A stretch of 64,000 bases of DNA from Penaeicola halotolerans (GTDB lineage Bacteria > Bacteroidota > Bacteroidia > Cytophagales > Cyclobacteriaceae): contig NZ_JAEAGO010000002.1 in NCBI RefSeq assembly GCF_016464625.1, positions 124,001 to 188,000 on the forward strand, read 5' to 3'. Shown here piece after piece: positions 1 to 12,100 of the stretch. Numbering within the stretch: the stretch's first letter is position 1; every line of letters starts with the position of its first letter. A program made the position numbers and the translations under genes. The notes under the pieces are model-generated. The model was not told the DNA's origin, did no database searches, and saw nothing but the letters and a program-made list of their open reading frames with translations.

Positions 1-7
1 AATTTCT

Positions 8-451
8 TTATCCCCTAAGTTTTTTGAAAAAACTATCTAAAAGTGCCTTACTCTCTACTGCCATCAATCCTGCCTGCACTTTAGCTTTGGGATGGAGAAT
101 GGACTTACTTAGCCTAGAAAAGCCTCTCTTCGGATCATCCGCCCCATAATATAACAACCCGATCTGAGACCAAAAAGTTGCACCAGCACACATGATGCAT
201 GGTTCAAGCGTCACATAAAGCCGACAATCAATGAGATATTTCGCCCCCAAATAGTTGGCGGCTGCTGTCAGTGCGAGCATCTCAGCATGTGCCGTGACAT
301 CCTGTAGTTTCTCCGTTTGATTGTAAGCCCTCGCGATGATGCGATTGCCTGATACTACTACTGCGCCTACGGGTATTTCTCCTTCTTCATACGCCTGCTG
401 TGCCTGCTTGAGCGCTTCATTCATATAATACGCATCACTGTAGAGTTCCAT
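8..451 (-). CDS. tadA: tRNA-specific adenosine deaminase TadA
   Basis: Zinc-dependent deaminase expected to convert the wobble adenosine (A34) of tRNA-Arg to inosine in the cytoplasm. The 147-residue protein has the usual TadA length. The HAEML motif supplies the zinc ligand His55 and the proton-shuttle Glu57, and PCIMCAGA supplies Cys85 and Cys88. The start gives a normal N-terminus without a signal peptide. It lies 24 nt downstream of the photolyase on the same strand, so the two are probably co-transcribed. A free guanine or cytosine deaminase of the same fold cannot be fully excluded, but PCIMCAGA and the compact length favour TadA. Confidence 0.88.
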   Translation of the reverse strand: MELYSDAYYMNEALKQAQQAYEEGEIPVGAVVVSGNRIIARAYNQTEKLQDVTAHAEMLALTAAANYLGAKYLIDCRLYVTLEPCIMCAGATFWSQIGLLYYGADDPKRGFSRLSKSILHPKAKVQAGLMAVESKALLDSFFKKLRG

Positions 452-475
452 CCAAGCAATTTAAACAATCTTCCC

Positions 476-2005
476 TCAAAGAGTTTCAATGTTGGAAAGA
501 TATTCTTCTGCCTGTCGGAGGATCTTTTGCTTCTCTTCTGGCTGCATTTTCTCCCAAGTCCTGTACATCATACCGATACGAGGATTTTTGGCAAGCTTGT
601 CTTCATTCCTATCATAAAAGTGCCAATACAAACTATTGAAAGGGCAGGCATCCTTTCCATATTTCTTTTTCTTATCATACTTGCAGCCTGAGCAGTAGTT
701 ACTCATCTTATCGATATAGTTGGCACTTGAGACATAAGGCTTCGTACCTACAATCCCCCCATCTGCAAACTGACTCATCCCACGTGTATTGGTGATCTCC
801 ACCCACTCGATCGCATCGATGTAAATCCCCAAATACCAAGCATCCACCTCTGCTGGATCTATCCCTGCTAGCAAGAGGAAATTACCCGTGACCATCAAGC
901 GCTGAATATGATGCGCATAGGCATGCTGGAGCGACTGATCGACAGCATGCTTGATACAGTTCATTTGAGTATCTCCTGTCCAAAAATATGCGGGAAGCTT
1001 TCGCTCATGACCGAAGAAGTTGAGCGTAGCATAGTCAGGCATCTTAGCCCAATACACTCCACGCATATACTCTCTCCAACCCAAAATCTGACGGATAAAC
1101 CCCTCCACTTGAGGCAAAGTATTCAGTGCTGGATTTTCATAATAGGCCTTCTCTACAGCTTGAATGACTTCAAGCGGGTGGAGCATTTTGGTGTTTAGCG
1201 CAAAGCTCAATCGCGCATGATAGAGGAATGGATCATCGGTGTGCATCGCATCTTGATACAAACCAAACTTAGGAAGCAATACCTGCACAAAATGCTGCAA
1301 AACTTGCCTAGCTTGTTTACGATTGATGGGCCAGATGTAATGCTTACCTTCTACTGACCCTATGGTTTGTATACCTTGCTCTTCAAGCATTTTAGCAAGT
1401 TCAGTGAGATCATTGACGAAAAGAGGCTGTTCTTGAAGCAGATCTTCTTTAGGGATGCTATTCCTATTTTCTTTATCATAGTTCCACTTACCTCCTTCCG
1501 GTTCTTTATCATTCATCAGGATATCATACTCCTTGCGCATAGCTCTGTAAAAAGACTCCATCAGGTATGTTTTCTTCCCATTGAAAAAATCTGCCAAGAA
1601 GCTTCGATGGGTTAGAAAATGCTCTGTGTCAATAGCAGACACATTTGGAAGGATTTCTCCTATCGACTTCAGCTGCTGATCAAGTCTGTACTCATCAGGC
1701 AACTGGTATTCAAAGTGTATGAAATCTCCTTCCTCAAAAACAGCTTGGATATTTTCTTCAAGCCCTTGTTTGTTTTTCTTATCGTCTAACTTAATATAAA
1801 TGACTTGATGACCTGCGGCTCTTAGCGCCTCTGCAAAAGCCCGCATGGCAGCAAAAAAACCTAACACCTTTTGAATATGGTGTTGCACATAGTCTGTCTC
1901 CTGACGCATCTCCATAAGCAGATAAGTGACATCAGAAGATTTTTCTTTGTACCAAGAGTGGCTAGCATTGAGCTGATCGCCAAGTATAAGTCTGAGTGTT
2001 TTCAT
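476..2005 (-). CDS. phrB: FeS-type cryptochrome/(6-4) photolyase (FeS-BCP family)
   Basis: Light-dependent DNA repair flavoprotein of the prokaryotic FeS-BCP/CryPro class, which repairs (6-4) photoproducts with FAD and carries a [4Fe-4S] cluster. The 509-residue length is typical. The N-terminus (MKTLRLILGDQLN) begins the antenna-binding Rossmann domain. The four cluster cysteines are visible at Cys350 (QMNCIKH), Cys438 and Cys441 (YCSGC) and Cys454 (DACPF). By memory these positions match those of Agrobacterium PhrB. The helical FAD domain lies between about residues 220 and 480. A weak TATATTTT box ends 4 nt before the ATG. tadA follows on the same strand. The family is certain; the repair activity is inferred. 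Confidence 0.88.
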   Translation of the reverse strand: MKTLRLILGDQLNASHSWYKEKSSDVTYLLMEMRQETDYVQHHIQKVLGFFAAMRAFAEALRAAGHQVIYIKLDDKKNKQGLEENIQAVFEEGDFIHFEYQLPDEYRLDQQLKSIGEILPNVSAIDTEHFLTHRSFLADFFNGKKTYLMESFYRAMRKEYDILMNDKEPEGGKWNYDKENRNSIPKEDLLQEQPLFVNDLTELAKMLEEQGIQTIGSVEGKHYIWPINRKQARQVLQHFVQVLLPKFGLYQDAMHTDDPFLYHARLSFALNTKMLHPLEVIQAVEKAYYENPALNTLPQVEGFIRQILGWREYMRGVYWAKMPDYATLNFFGHERKLPAYFWTGDTQMNCIKHAVDQSLQHAYAHHIQRLMVTGNFLLLAGIDPAEVDAWYLGIYIDAIEWVEITNTRGMSQFADGGIVGTKPYVSSANYIDKMSNYCSGCKYDKKKKYGKDACPFNSLYWHFYDRNEDKLAKNPRIGMMYRTWEKMQPEEKQKILRQAEEYLSNIETL

Positions 2006-2063
2006 TGGATAAAATATACAAGCAAAACCCTGCTGGTACTAAAAAGTTATCAGCCAAACATCA

Positions 2064-2097
2064 ATAAAAAAGCATCACTAATTAGCGATGCCTTTTT
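2064..2097 (-). terminator. Rho-independent terminator of the first porP gene
   Basis: An 8-bp stem (2072-2079 with 2084-2091, loop AATT) is followed, on the minus strand, by a U tract read from the A run at 2065-2070. The one non-Watson-Crick pair is a G-U wobble in the minus-strand RNA, which fits termination in that direction. It lies just after the porP stop at 2120. Confidence 0.75.
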
Positions 2098-2119
2098 GGT
2101 ATAACAATCCCAAATTATC

Positions 2120-3145
2120 TTAAAACCTGAAGCATGGCAGTATAGTCCTACGAAGGTTTCTATCCTTTTGATTGCCATATAAAAACTGATATCTCAATGA
2201 AAACTCATGCGCACCACCACTAGATGGCCCAAGCTTAGAGATCACAAAATCATAGCTGTAGCCGATGTCTATACCATTGGCAAAAGAAAAACCAGAAACC
2301 AAAACAATAGACTCATAGTTTGGTAACTCATTTTTCACAGGAATACCTCTATACCAAACACCAAAGGCAATAGGCTCTAGATATACTTGACCTCCGATAT
2401 CTACTTGAGAAAAGGGTCCTTGTGACTTATAATTTCCCGCTAAAAATAAACTGCGTTCTTGGAAGGAGTAATTGAGTGAACGCTTACGATAGCCGCCCTG
2501 CAAGTCAATACGACCCCCTACGTGTGCAGAGATTTTCATGGGCAACTTACTTTCTGTCCCCATCTCATAAAATGACTGATTTGGCTCTGTAATGTGATGT
2601 ACACTGACCCCTGCCCACACACTTGATGTATAAGCCAATGCTCCTAATGAAAAATCCACGAACCTTCTCTGTGACTCCGCACCTAAAGACTCTTCTGTAA
2701 AGCTCTCTGCTACTCCACTATTGACATTTAGCTGATCGCCAAAGACTAATTTGCCAAAATCTGCATTGCGGCTAGTATAGCCCGCCTGACCTCCAAAACG
2801 AAAGTTGAGGCCGTCACTCAACTGTAGGTTATACGAGTAGAGTGCACTGACCTCAACCGACTTTAAGTTAGCGTTAGATTCTTGGTTAGTATTGATTAAA
2901 AGGCCAAAGCCACTATTGAGATCATAACTGTAGTGATCTACATAAGCGGAGTATGAATTAAAGGCTTGATTCAAACCTGGCCATTGCATCCTGTAGTTGA
3001 CACCAACTCTTGTAAGCTCAGTCGAACCAGCAAATGCAGGATTGAGAAAAAGTGGAGCAGAGTAAAACTGAGAATACTGTGTATCCTGAGCTTTGACGGT
3101 AAGTACTCCAGCTAGTAGGGCGAAAGCGAGTACAAGTTTTTTCAT
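2120..3145 (-). CDS. PorP/SprF-family T9SS outer-membrane protein (copy 1)
   Basis: Outer-membrane beta-barrel of the PorP/SprF family. Family members act as partners for secretion and surface attachment of T9SS cargo with type B C-terminal domains. The ATG at 3145 is chosen because it starts a clean signal peptide (MKKLVLAFALLAG...KAQ); the longer reading would run back into the adhesin gene. The family hallmark DTQYSQFYSAPLFLNPAFAG follows cleavage. The protein has 341 residues and ends in CFRF, an aromatic end usual for barrels. It starts 7 nt after the giant adhesin stop, so the two are one operon. It is about 79% identical, without gaps, to the protein at 13471-14496 (about 70 differences by hand alignment). 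Probable role: dedicated exporter partner of the adjacent adhesin. Confidence 0.9.
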   Translation of the reverse strand: MKKLVLAFALLAGVLTVKAQDTQYSQFYSAPLFLNPAFAGSTELTRVGVNYRMQWPGLNQAFNSYSAYVDHYSYDLNSGFGLLINTNQESNANLKSVEVSALYSYNLQLSDGLNFRFGGQAGYTSRNADFGKLVFGDQLNVNSGVAESFTEESLGAESQRRFVDFSLGALAYTSSVWAGVSVHHITEPNQSFYEMGTESKLPMKISAHVGGRIDLQGGYRKRSLNYSFQERSLFLAGNYKSQGPFSQVDIGGQVYLEPIAFGVWYRGIPVKNELPNYESIVLVSGFSFANGIDIGYSYDFVISKLGPSSGGAHEFSLRYQFLYGNQKDRNLRRTILPCFRF

Positions 3146-3152
3146 AGGCCTT

Positions 3153-6100
3153 TTACAAGATGAGTAAGAAGACGCCCTCTTTATTGATGGTGCGTCCATC
3201 TACTGTTTTGAATTTGGCCTTATATACGTAGTTACCGTTTATTCCAGATTTACCTTTGACTGTTCCATCCCAACCTTTTGTCTCCAAATCATTAGAATAG
3301 AATAATAATTCACCCCATTTATTAAATACCCAAAACTCTAACTCACTGACTCCCTTTACTTTAGGAAGGAAATAATCATTGATCCCATCTCCGTTTGGCG
3401 TAAAGGCATTAGGTACTAAAAATGTGTAAATATCTCCCACTGTCAGCTCTACTTGCTTCAAAGAGCGACAGCCATATTGATCTAATATCTCTAAAGTCAC
3501 GGTGTAAGTCCCTACTTGCTCATACACATGACTTGGGTTTTGCTCAGGATCACCATTACCATCTCCAAATGTCCAACTCCAGCTCACGATCTCTCCTTCA
3601 GACAGATCGATGAAGTTGATAAGGTCTTGAACAGAAATTTTATTTTCTGGTCCACCAATACCCTCTATCTCATAAGTGAAGTCTGCCATAGCCAAATCTG
3701 GGAACCTGATCTCTCCTGATACTGTCACTTGACAGCCATTACTATCCGTGACGATCACCGTGATAGGACCTTCAGGAAGATTGCTCAACTCACTGACTGG
3801 GCCTGTTCTGCCGATGCTCCAGTCGAAGTGATACTCACCTGTACCACCTGTGACTTCTACTCTAGCTGCTGCTGTGAAAGCTCTCGTATCACAATTAACA
3901 TCTATAATCGGGATGAAGTCTGCTCTCAATTCTTCTGGCTCGGTGATGTTAAATGTCTTCTCTGCAATACAGCCGTTACCATCAGTAACAATCACTTTGT
4001 AAACACCCGCTCCTAGGTTTTCTCTAGACAATTCACTAGAGCCATCTTCCCACTGAATGCTGTATGGCTGTGTACCACCACTTAGTCTGATACTGATCGC
4101 GCCATTCTGCTCTCCAAAGCATCGCATTGATTCAGTAGCTTCACTATCGATCGTCAAAGCTTTAGCTGGCTCTGTGATCGTGTAAGAAGCACCAGTAGAA
4201 CATCCTCTTGCATCGGTGATCACTACACTGTAAGTCCCTGGAGCTAGATTCGCTTGGTTTCTTACTGTTGAGCCGTTACTCCACGCGTAGCTATATGGTG
4301 CATTTCCTCCTTGTACATTGAGGGTGATGCGGCCATCATTAGCATCTTTACAAGTGATGTTTTCTTGTTGTGCAGTGAAAGTCAAAATCTCAGGCTCAGT
4401 GATATTAAATACACTGACCGCTTGACAGCCATTGGCATCCACTACTCGAACTCTGTAAAGTCCAGGAGCCAAATTGCTGATCACAGGTTGATCTAATCTG
4501 ATATCGTCATTCCAAGTGATTTGGAATGGTGCTCTACCACCATTGATATTGATAGCGATCTGTCCATCATTAGCTCCAAAACAGCTCACTTGAGAAAGCT
4601 CAGCCAAGCTCAAAGACAAGTTGCCTGGAGGTAAAATCTCAACGGTCTCCGTAGCGATACAGCCATTGGCATCTGTTACAGTCACCGAATACGTTCCTGC
4701 ACCCAAATTATTCAAGTTTTGTGTGGTAGCACCATTGCTCCATGCAAACCTATAAGGTGCTGCACCTCCATTGACTGTTAAATTGATATTACCTCTTTCA
4801 GCCCCATTACAAAGTCCTAGCTTACCATCTATCTCTAGCGTCATAGCAGGACTTGGCTCAGGGATATCATAAGTTTGTGTCACTTCACAGCCATTAGCAT
4901 CCGTTACGGTTACTGTATATTCGCCCGCTGGTACAGCGCTGATATTTTGTGATGTGCTACCATTTGACCATCTGTAGCTATACGGAGCAGTACCACCTTG
5001 TACGGTCAGCATGACGCCCATATCAGGGATTTCATTACACTGTTGACTGATCACATCACCCGTAACTTGGAGTGCTGCGCTTGGCTCTATGACTTCATAT
5101 GTTGCTCTGAAAGAACAGCCATTTTCATCAAAAATCACCACACTATAGCTACCTCCTCTTAAATTAGAAAGGGTTGGAGTAGTAGCACCATTGCTCCATA
5201 GTATATCATAAGCACCTGTTCCACCAGTGATATCAAGACTGATGCTGCCTCTACCATCACCAAAGCATAGCACATTGGTGATGTCTGCATTGACCAAAAG
5301 TTCATCTGGCTGCGTGATCGCATAGGTCTCAGAGAATGTACAGCCATTCGCATCAGTGATCTGTACAGTGTAATTACCCGCAGGCTTGTTGCTGATGCTA
5401 CGAGTAGTCTCTCCTGAGCTCCACTGATAAGTATAGCCACCAGCACCACCATTTACAATCAGGTCTATCCTTCCAGTTGTATTGCCAAAGCAAGTGATAT
5501 TTGTAATTAGCTCCTCTACCTCCAAGCCCGCAGCCGGTTGATTGATCGTATACTCTCTAGCAGTAGAGCAGCCATCCCTATCTGTCACGACTACACGGTA
5601 GTTTCCAGCAGCTACATTTTCTAAATTTTGAGCTGTACTGATGACAGTAGGGCTTCCTACTCTAGTCCAGCTGTAAGTATAGCCACCATTTGAACCAGAG
5701 ACGGTCAATTCGATTTTTCCTGTCTCAGCACCAAAGCAAAGTACATCTGTAATTTGTCTATCGATAGTCAACTGGGTCGGTTGTGTGATCTCTACGATAT
5801 CAGTATAAGTACAGCCATTGGTATCTGTTACAGTCACTTCATAAGTTCCCGGAGCCATTCCTGATCTGTTCTGATCTGTATTTCTATCTGACCATCTCAC
5901 CGCATAAGGAGCTGTACCACCTCTGATGACGAGGTTAGCACTGCCATTATTGGCTCCAAAGCAAGTCACATTAGTTTGCTGAACATCAAATATCAATTCA
6001 TCTGGCTGGGTGATCGTAACGGTCTTCACAGCAGAAATACAGTTATTCACATCCCTTACTACCAAGCTGTAAGTACCCGCTCTTAGGTTAGATACTGTCT

Positions 6101-9100
6101 CTCCAGACTGTCTGACGTCATCGATATAATACTTATATCCTCCTCTTCCTCCAGAGGCACTAAATGTCACACTACCATTATTACCACCATTGCAAGAGAC
6201 ATTGGTAGAGACAAAAGTGAAATCAACAGGTGTCGTACCTTCGATCACAAAGTCTCTACTAACAGTACAAGCATTGGCATCTGTCACTGTAAGCGTATAA
6301 GTCCCAGCAGTCGCATTTTCTAAATTAATATTAGTGGATACTTCTGCACCAGATTGATTGGTCCAGCTGTAGTTCAAAATACCTGTACCACCACTTACTT
6401 CTACATTGACACCTCCATCATTGGATTCGAAGCAAGTTTCATTTCTGATTTGCAATTGGTTGATCACCAACTGAGCAGGTTGAGCGATGGTGAAAGAGGT
6501 GTTGAAAGTACAGCCTTTGCTATCAGTAACCAATACACTGTAAGTACCTGGCGCATAATCTGTAAGTGACACATTATTTCCTACTACAGTTACTGGAGTA
6601 CCATTTACTGAAACAGCATATCCACCGTTACCTCCACTGAGCGCAATATTGATATCTGCTAGGTCTCCAAAACAAGCTACAGAGCTAGGAGCAGACACCA
6701 CTGCTGATAGGGCTGCAGCTGGGCCACCTATGGTAAAGGTAATATCAGCTGATCTACAAGAACCACTTAGCGTATAAGCCGTGTATGTTCCTGCAGCCAA
6801 GCCAGTCACTGTTCTGCTCACCTCTGAGCCTCCGATAAAGTATCTATAAGTCCCACTTGGACCACCCAAAGCTTCAAAAGTCACTGTACCATCCATACCT
6901 CCAAAGCAGGTCACTGGAGTAGTCGCAGCTGTAAGGGTTACCTCAGCAGGCTGCTCAATTTCAAATGTATTGGTGATAGGGCAGGAAGCATCATTGACAG
7001 TATATCTGTAGAATCCAGCTGATACCCCTGTCAAACTAGTCCCTGTCTGACCAAATGTTCCCCAAGTACCACTTGCTCCTGTAGTAGAATATTCCCAAGT
7101 GATGCCTCCAGCGTAAGGTCTATTCCCACCTGTGACATCTAATGTCACATTGGTAGTTCCTCCAAAGCAAGTGATCGGATTAAATCTCGCTTGTGCTTGT
7201 AGCGGAAGAGGTTGCGTCAAAGTTCTAGATGGTAAGCTAATCTCACAACCATTGGCATCTTCTACTGTGATGACATATGCTTGATTCGCGACCAAGCCTG
7301 TAAACTCTCCTAATTCATTCTCACCTAATTCAGAGACAGATCCGTTAAAGTTTACAGAATATGGCGCAGTTCCACCAGCTAATTGCAGTCTGATGACACC
7401 ATCATTGGCTTCAAAGCAAGAAAGATTGTCCTGCTCATAAGTCACAATAGACAGTGGTGCAGCAGGCTGAGTAACGGTCACTGTGACTGTAGCAGACACA
7501 CAACCTTTGACATTGTCTACCGCATACACCTCATAATCGCCCGCTCTTGCTTGGAACTGATTACCAAATATCTGACTGCCATTGACGAAATAAGTATAAT
7601 TATTAGTCGCAGCTCCAAAACCTGTCAAGGTCACCAAAGTAGAGCCTCCAAAGCAAAGTATCGGGCTTGATGTGCCAGAAACTGTGATCTCCGTACCATC
7701 AGCAATGGTAATTTCTTCAGTAAGTACATTACAGCTATTTGCCTCAGTCACTGTGTAGCGATAAGTACCCGCTACTAATCCTTCCACTCTATCAGAAGTT
7801 TCACCTGAGATAACTTCCCAAGTGCCTCCATTATTTCTCTCCCAAGTATATACATAAGGCTGCGTTCCCCCTGTTACATTGAGATCTATGAAAGTTGTTC
7901 CTCCAGCACATTGGATCACACCTACTTGACGTGTGGCTGTGAATGCCGCTGGCTGGGTAATCGTAAAAGTCTGGCTAGTAGTACATACTCCATTGAGGTC
8001 AGCGACATCTATACGATAGTTGCCAGCAGAAAGTGCATCCCAAAATCTCTCATCCCCTTCTGTGATACCTGATAAGTTACGAGTAGCGTTAGTAGTCAGG
8101 TTAGTCAGTGTTGCAGTATAGTTCGCACGACCTCCGCTGATGCTAAATCTCACAGCACCTGTACTAGTACCGAAGCATAAAACTTGATCTACCTCCAAGC
8201 CTTCTATAGCTAGTGGACTCGCTGGCTGATCAATCGTAAATGTAAATGGCGTAGACTCACAACCCTCATTGTCTTGCAAGATCACTGAATAGTTGCCAGC
8301 TGATAATCCAGTAAAGACCGTTTGAGCACCATAGCTCGTGCCATTGACCCAAACGATATAGCTTCTTCCGCTATGTACGATTGGACTCTCTACCTCAAAG
8401 CCACCATCATTAGCACCAAAACATGAAACATCGTCTTTTGAAATCGTAAAGCTCGGCTCAGTAATATCTTCTATGATAAAAGTATTCGTTCTCGGCCCAC
8501 AACCTGCATCTACTACTTCCCAAGTATATGTGCCTGGTAAAAGGCTTGAGAAATTGTAAGTACCATCTGGTTGATTGAGCAACTCCTCAGAGAAACCATT
8601 GTCCCCTGTCAAACGAATCGTCTTGCCAGGTGCACCTCCTGATACGCTGATTTCGAAGAAACCAAAGTCACCGTTACATACAGGCATAGTCACCTGAGGC
8701 GTGATGACCACCTCAGCTGGCTGTTCCACGACATAATCACCAGAAGTTACTGTACAGTTACTAGCGTAAGTGACTCTCATGTAATAAGTCCCCGCAAATA
8801 GGCTGTTCAATTCTGAGTCAGGAATTAGTATATCTGCTCCAGAACTATTTCTTCTAAACCATTGAATATTAGTAGAACCAGACACATTGTAGTCAATCAC
8901 CCCATCATTTCCTCCAAAGCAAGAAACATCTTGCTCAACTGATGCACTGATGATCGGTGGATTAGGCTCCATGACAACTATAGTGTTGTTAGCCACACAT
9001 CCCACACCATCAGTCACTCTGATATTATAAGTACCTGCAGGGATTCCTCCAGCAATAGTATTTGGCAAATCAGTCCATACTCCCGGAGTTGTCTCTATAG

Positions 9101-12100
9101 CAAAAGTATAAGGTCCTTGACCTCCTGTAGCGCTCAAGAAAATAATACCCGTCTCACCTGCGCAACTTGCATCTTGTGGTGAACCAAAAACTTGAAGTGG
9201 CTGCGCTGGACCCTCCACACGGTAATTGCGTGAAATGATACATGAGCCTCCAGTCGTATAATCCACTCTATAAAAACCTGGTTCTAAGCCACTGACCGTA
9301 GAAGTGGACACACCCGTCTGAGTAGAGATGACAGTATTATCAGAGAGTCTCGTCCAAGTAACTTGTCTAGAAGCAGCAATGCCCCCAGTCAGATTGATTT
9401 CTATTGAACCATTTCCTGTAAAACATTCATCATTAGTGATCTGAACCAAATCGATACCTAAAGCATCAGGCTCATCTACCACGATGTCTGCTAGAGTGAC
9501 TGAACAGTTATTGGCATCAGTGATCGTCACACTGTAAGTCCCTGCACTTAGGTTGACTGCATCTTCTCTATTGAAGCCATAATCCCAGCTATATCTGTAA
9601 GGAGCAGTTCCACCTACTACGGAGATATCAATAAAGCCATCATTTCTACCAAAACAAGAAATATCTCTGACTTCAACGATCGTAGCGATTAACTCATCTG
9701 GAGCTGTAAGGGTGATGGTTTCCGTAGTGATACAGCCATTGGCATCAGTAACATTGACACGATAAGTACCACGAGTGATACCATTCAAAATTCTACTATT
9801 TGCTCCTACAGGAGTATATACACCAGGACTTGTCTCCTGCTCCCATGCATAGGTATAATTAGGAGTTCCACCAGCTGACTGCACTTCTATCCTACCATCA
9901 GCGCTATCAAAACACTTAGGGTCAATTTGTGAAATAACAGTAACATCTAACGGAGTAGCAGGTTGAGTGATCTCAATATTAGCCAGTGTCTCCTGACAAT
10001 TGTTATCATCTCTCACAGTGACCGTATAAAGACCCGCTACAAGACCTGAAATGTCTTCTGTATTGGCAGTAAACCCGCCAGGACCAGTCCATGAAAAAGT
10101 ATAAGCGTTACCTGAAGCAAGTGTTCCACCGATCACATTGATATTGATCGCTCCACTAGCATCTCCAAAGCAGAGTACATTTTGCTTATCTACCAAACCT
10201 ATGACTAAATCCGGAGTGACCTCAATCACAAAATCTCTGGTAATAGCACAAGAAGAATTGTCCTCATCAATGACAAATAGTCTGTATGTTCCAGGGCCTA
10301 CATTGAGAAGGTCTTCATCTCTTGAAAGGACCGTATTGATATCATTGAGATTATACCACTCATAGGCTAGATTACCTGAACCTCCCTCTGTGTCTACAGT
10401 GATAGATCCATCTGCAGCACCAAAACAAGTTTCTTTTGTGATCACTGGATTTTGAATCACTAGCTGATCTGGCTGGATGATATCAAACTCCAAGCTAGCT
10501 ACTGTACAACCATTAGCATCTTCTACAGTGATGAAATTATCCTGTGAAGCGGCTAGATCAGAAATCGTAATGTTTGTTTGGAAAGTCTCTACTGCAGCAC
10601 CCCCATTTAGGCTATAAGAATATGGAGCCGTCCCTCCTGTAATATTAAATCTTACTTGTCCATTATTTTCTCCAAAACAAGCCAAATTAGTCACCTCAGT
10701 GATAGAAGCCTGTAATACTTGTGGTTGAGAAATCGTAAAGTTTCTATTGATAAAACAACCGTTAGCATCTGTGACTACAAGTCTATAAGTGCCTGCTACT
10801 AAACCATTAATATCAGGATTTGTCGCTCCTGAGATATTAGTGAAAACACCCCCTACTACATTTTGCCATTGGTAAGAAAGGATGCCTGTCCCACCAGTAG
10901 CTACAAGCCCTGATATCGAGCCATTTGACTCTCCAAAGCATCTAATATTCTCTATAGACAATGCATCATCATCTATTGTAATCTGAGTAGGTTCAGTAAC
11001 CGTAACAGTTTCTATTACTTTACAATTAGCACCGAAAGAGATTTCTACTTCATAATCACCAGCAGCCAGCCCATTAAAAGTAACATCTTTCCCATTTTGT
11101 GTCACGCCATTTACTCTGACAGAATAAGCAGTAGGCGTGGCATCTGCTATCTGAACTCTAATGGACCCATCAGCACCAGCAAAACAGTTAGGAGCAACAG
11201 GAGTGTAAGTAATTGCTGCTGGGTCTGGGACTGGAATACTTACTGTGAACGTTCTGGCACAACCTCTAGAGTCAGTAACTATTACTGTGTTATTTCCCCC
11301 TACTAGATTAGTAGCCGTTTGACCTGTTTGGCCATTACTCCACAGATAGGTATAAGGGGCTCCCCAGCCACCAGATGGATTAACTGTAGCAGAACCGTCA
11401 TTGGCTCCAGCACAAGATAGCGCAGTAATATTGGTGAAATTAGCCTGTATTTGAGTAGGCTCATTGATCGTGTAAGAAAACTCCGCAGTACAACCCTCTC
11501 TGTCTGTTACTCTTACAGTATAAGTACCTGCAGAAAGGTTATTTACTTCACGTGTTGTTCTACCTAGACCTACCCAAAAGTAAGTGTAACCTCCCCAGCC
11601 ACCAGTTGGATTGACTCTGATACGACCGTCATTTCCTCCTATACAAGTCACATCCCTGATTCTATCGAAGGTTGCAGTGATAGGTGCCACTGGTGCTGTA
11701 ACAGTCACTTGGAAAGTAAGCTCACATTCAGAGCTATTATTACCTCCTTGGATAACAACTACTGTATAAGTACCAGCCTCAAATCCTGTATAAGTTCTAT
11801 TGACTCTAGTCAAAGAAGACGGGCTGCCAAGGCCCATGGTGTCATTATTAACTTTAACTTCACCAGTACCATTGTTTGTGATAGTGATCCTAACGTTTTG
11901 TGGATTTCCACTTCCAAGATTATAGATTCTACCAACACTCACAGTGATCTCTCCATCCGAGCCATTGAAACAAACCACTGGGCTTACGATAGTTTGTACA
12001 TCTATCCTTCTCTGATCCTGGATGGTGAAGTTAAGTGACTCTGGACAAGCAGTCGTTCTGAAATCATCTGTGATCTCTAATCTGTAATCACCTCTAGTTA

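Noticed and set aside
3422-12038. Several 60-110 codon frames on the plus strand, antisense to the giant adhesin gene
   Set aside because: They repeat with the periodicity of the SprB repeats and are by-products of repeat composition; the minus-strand frame is continuous for 3243 codons.
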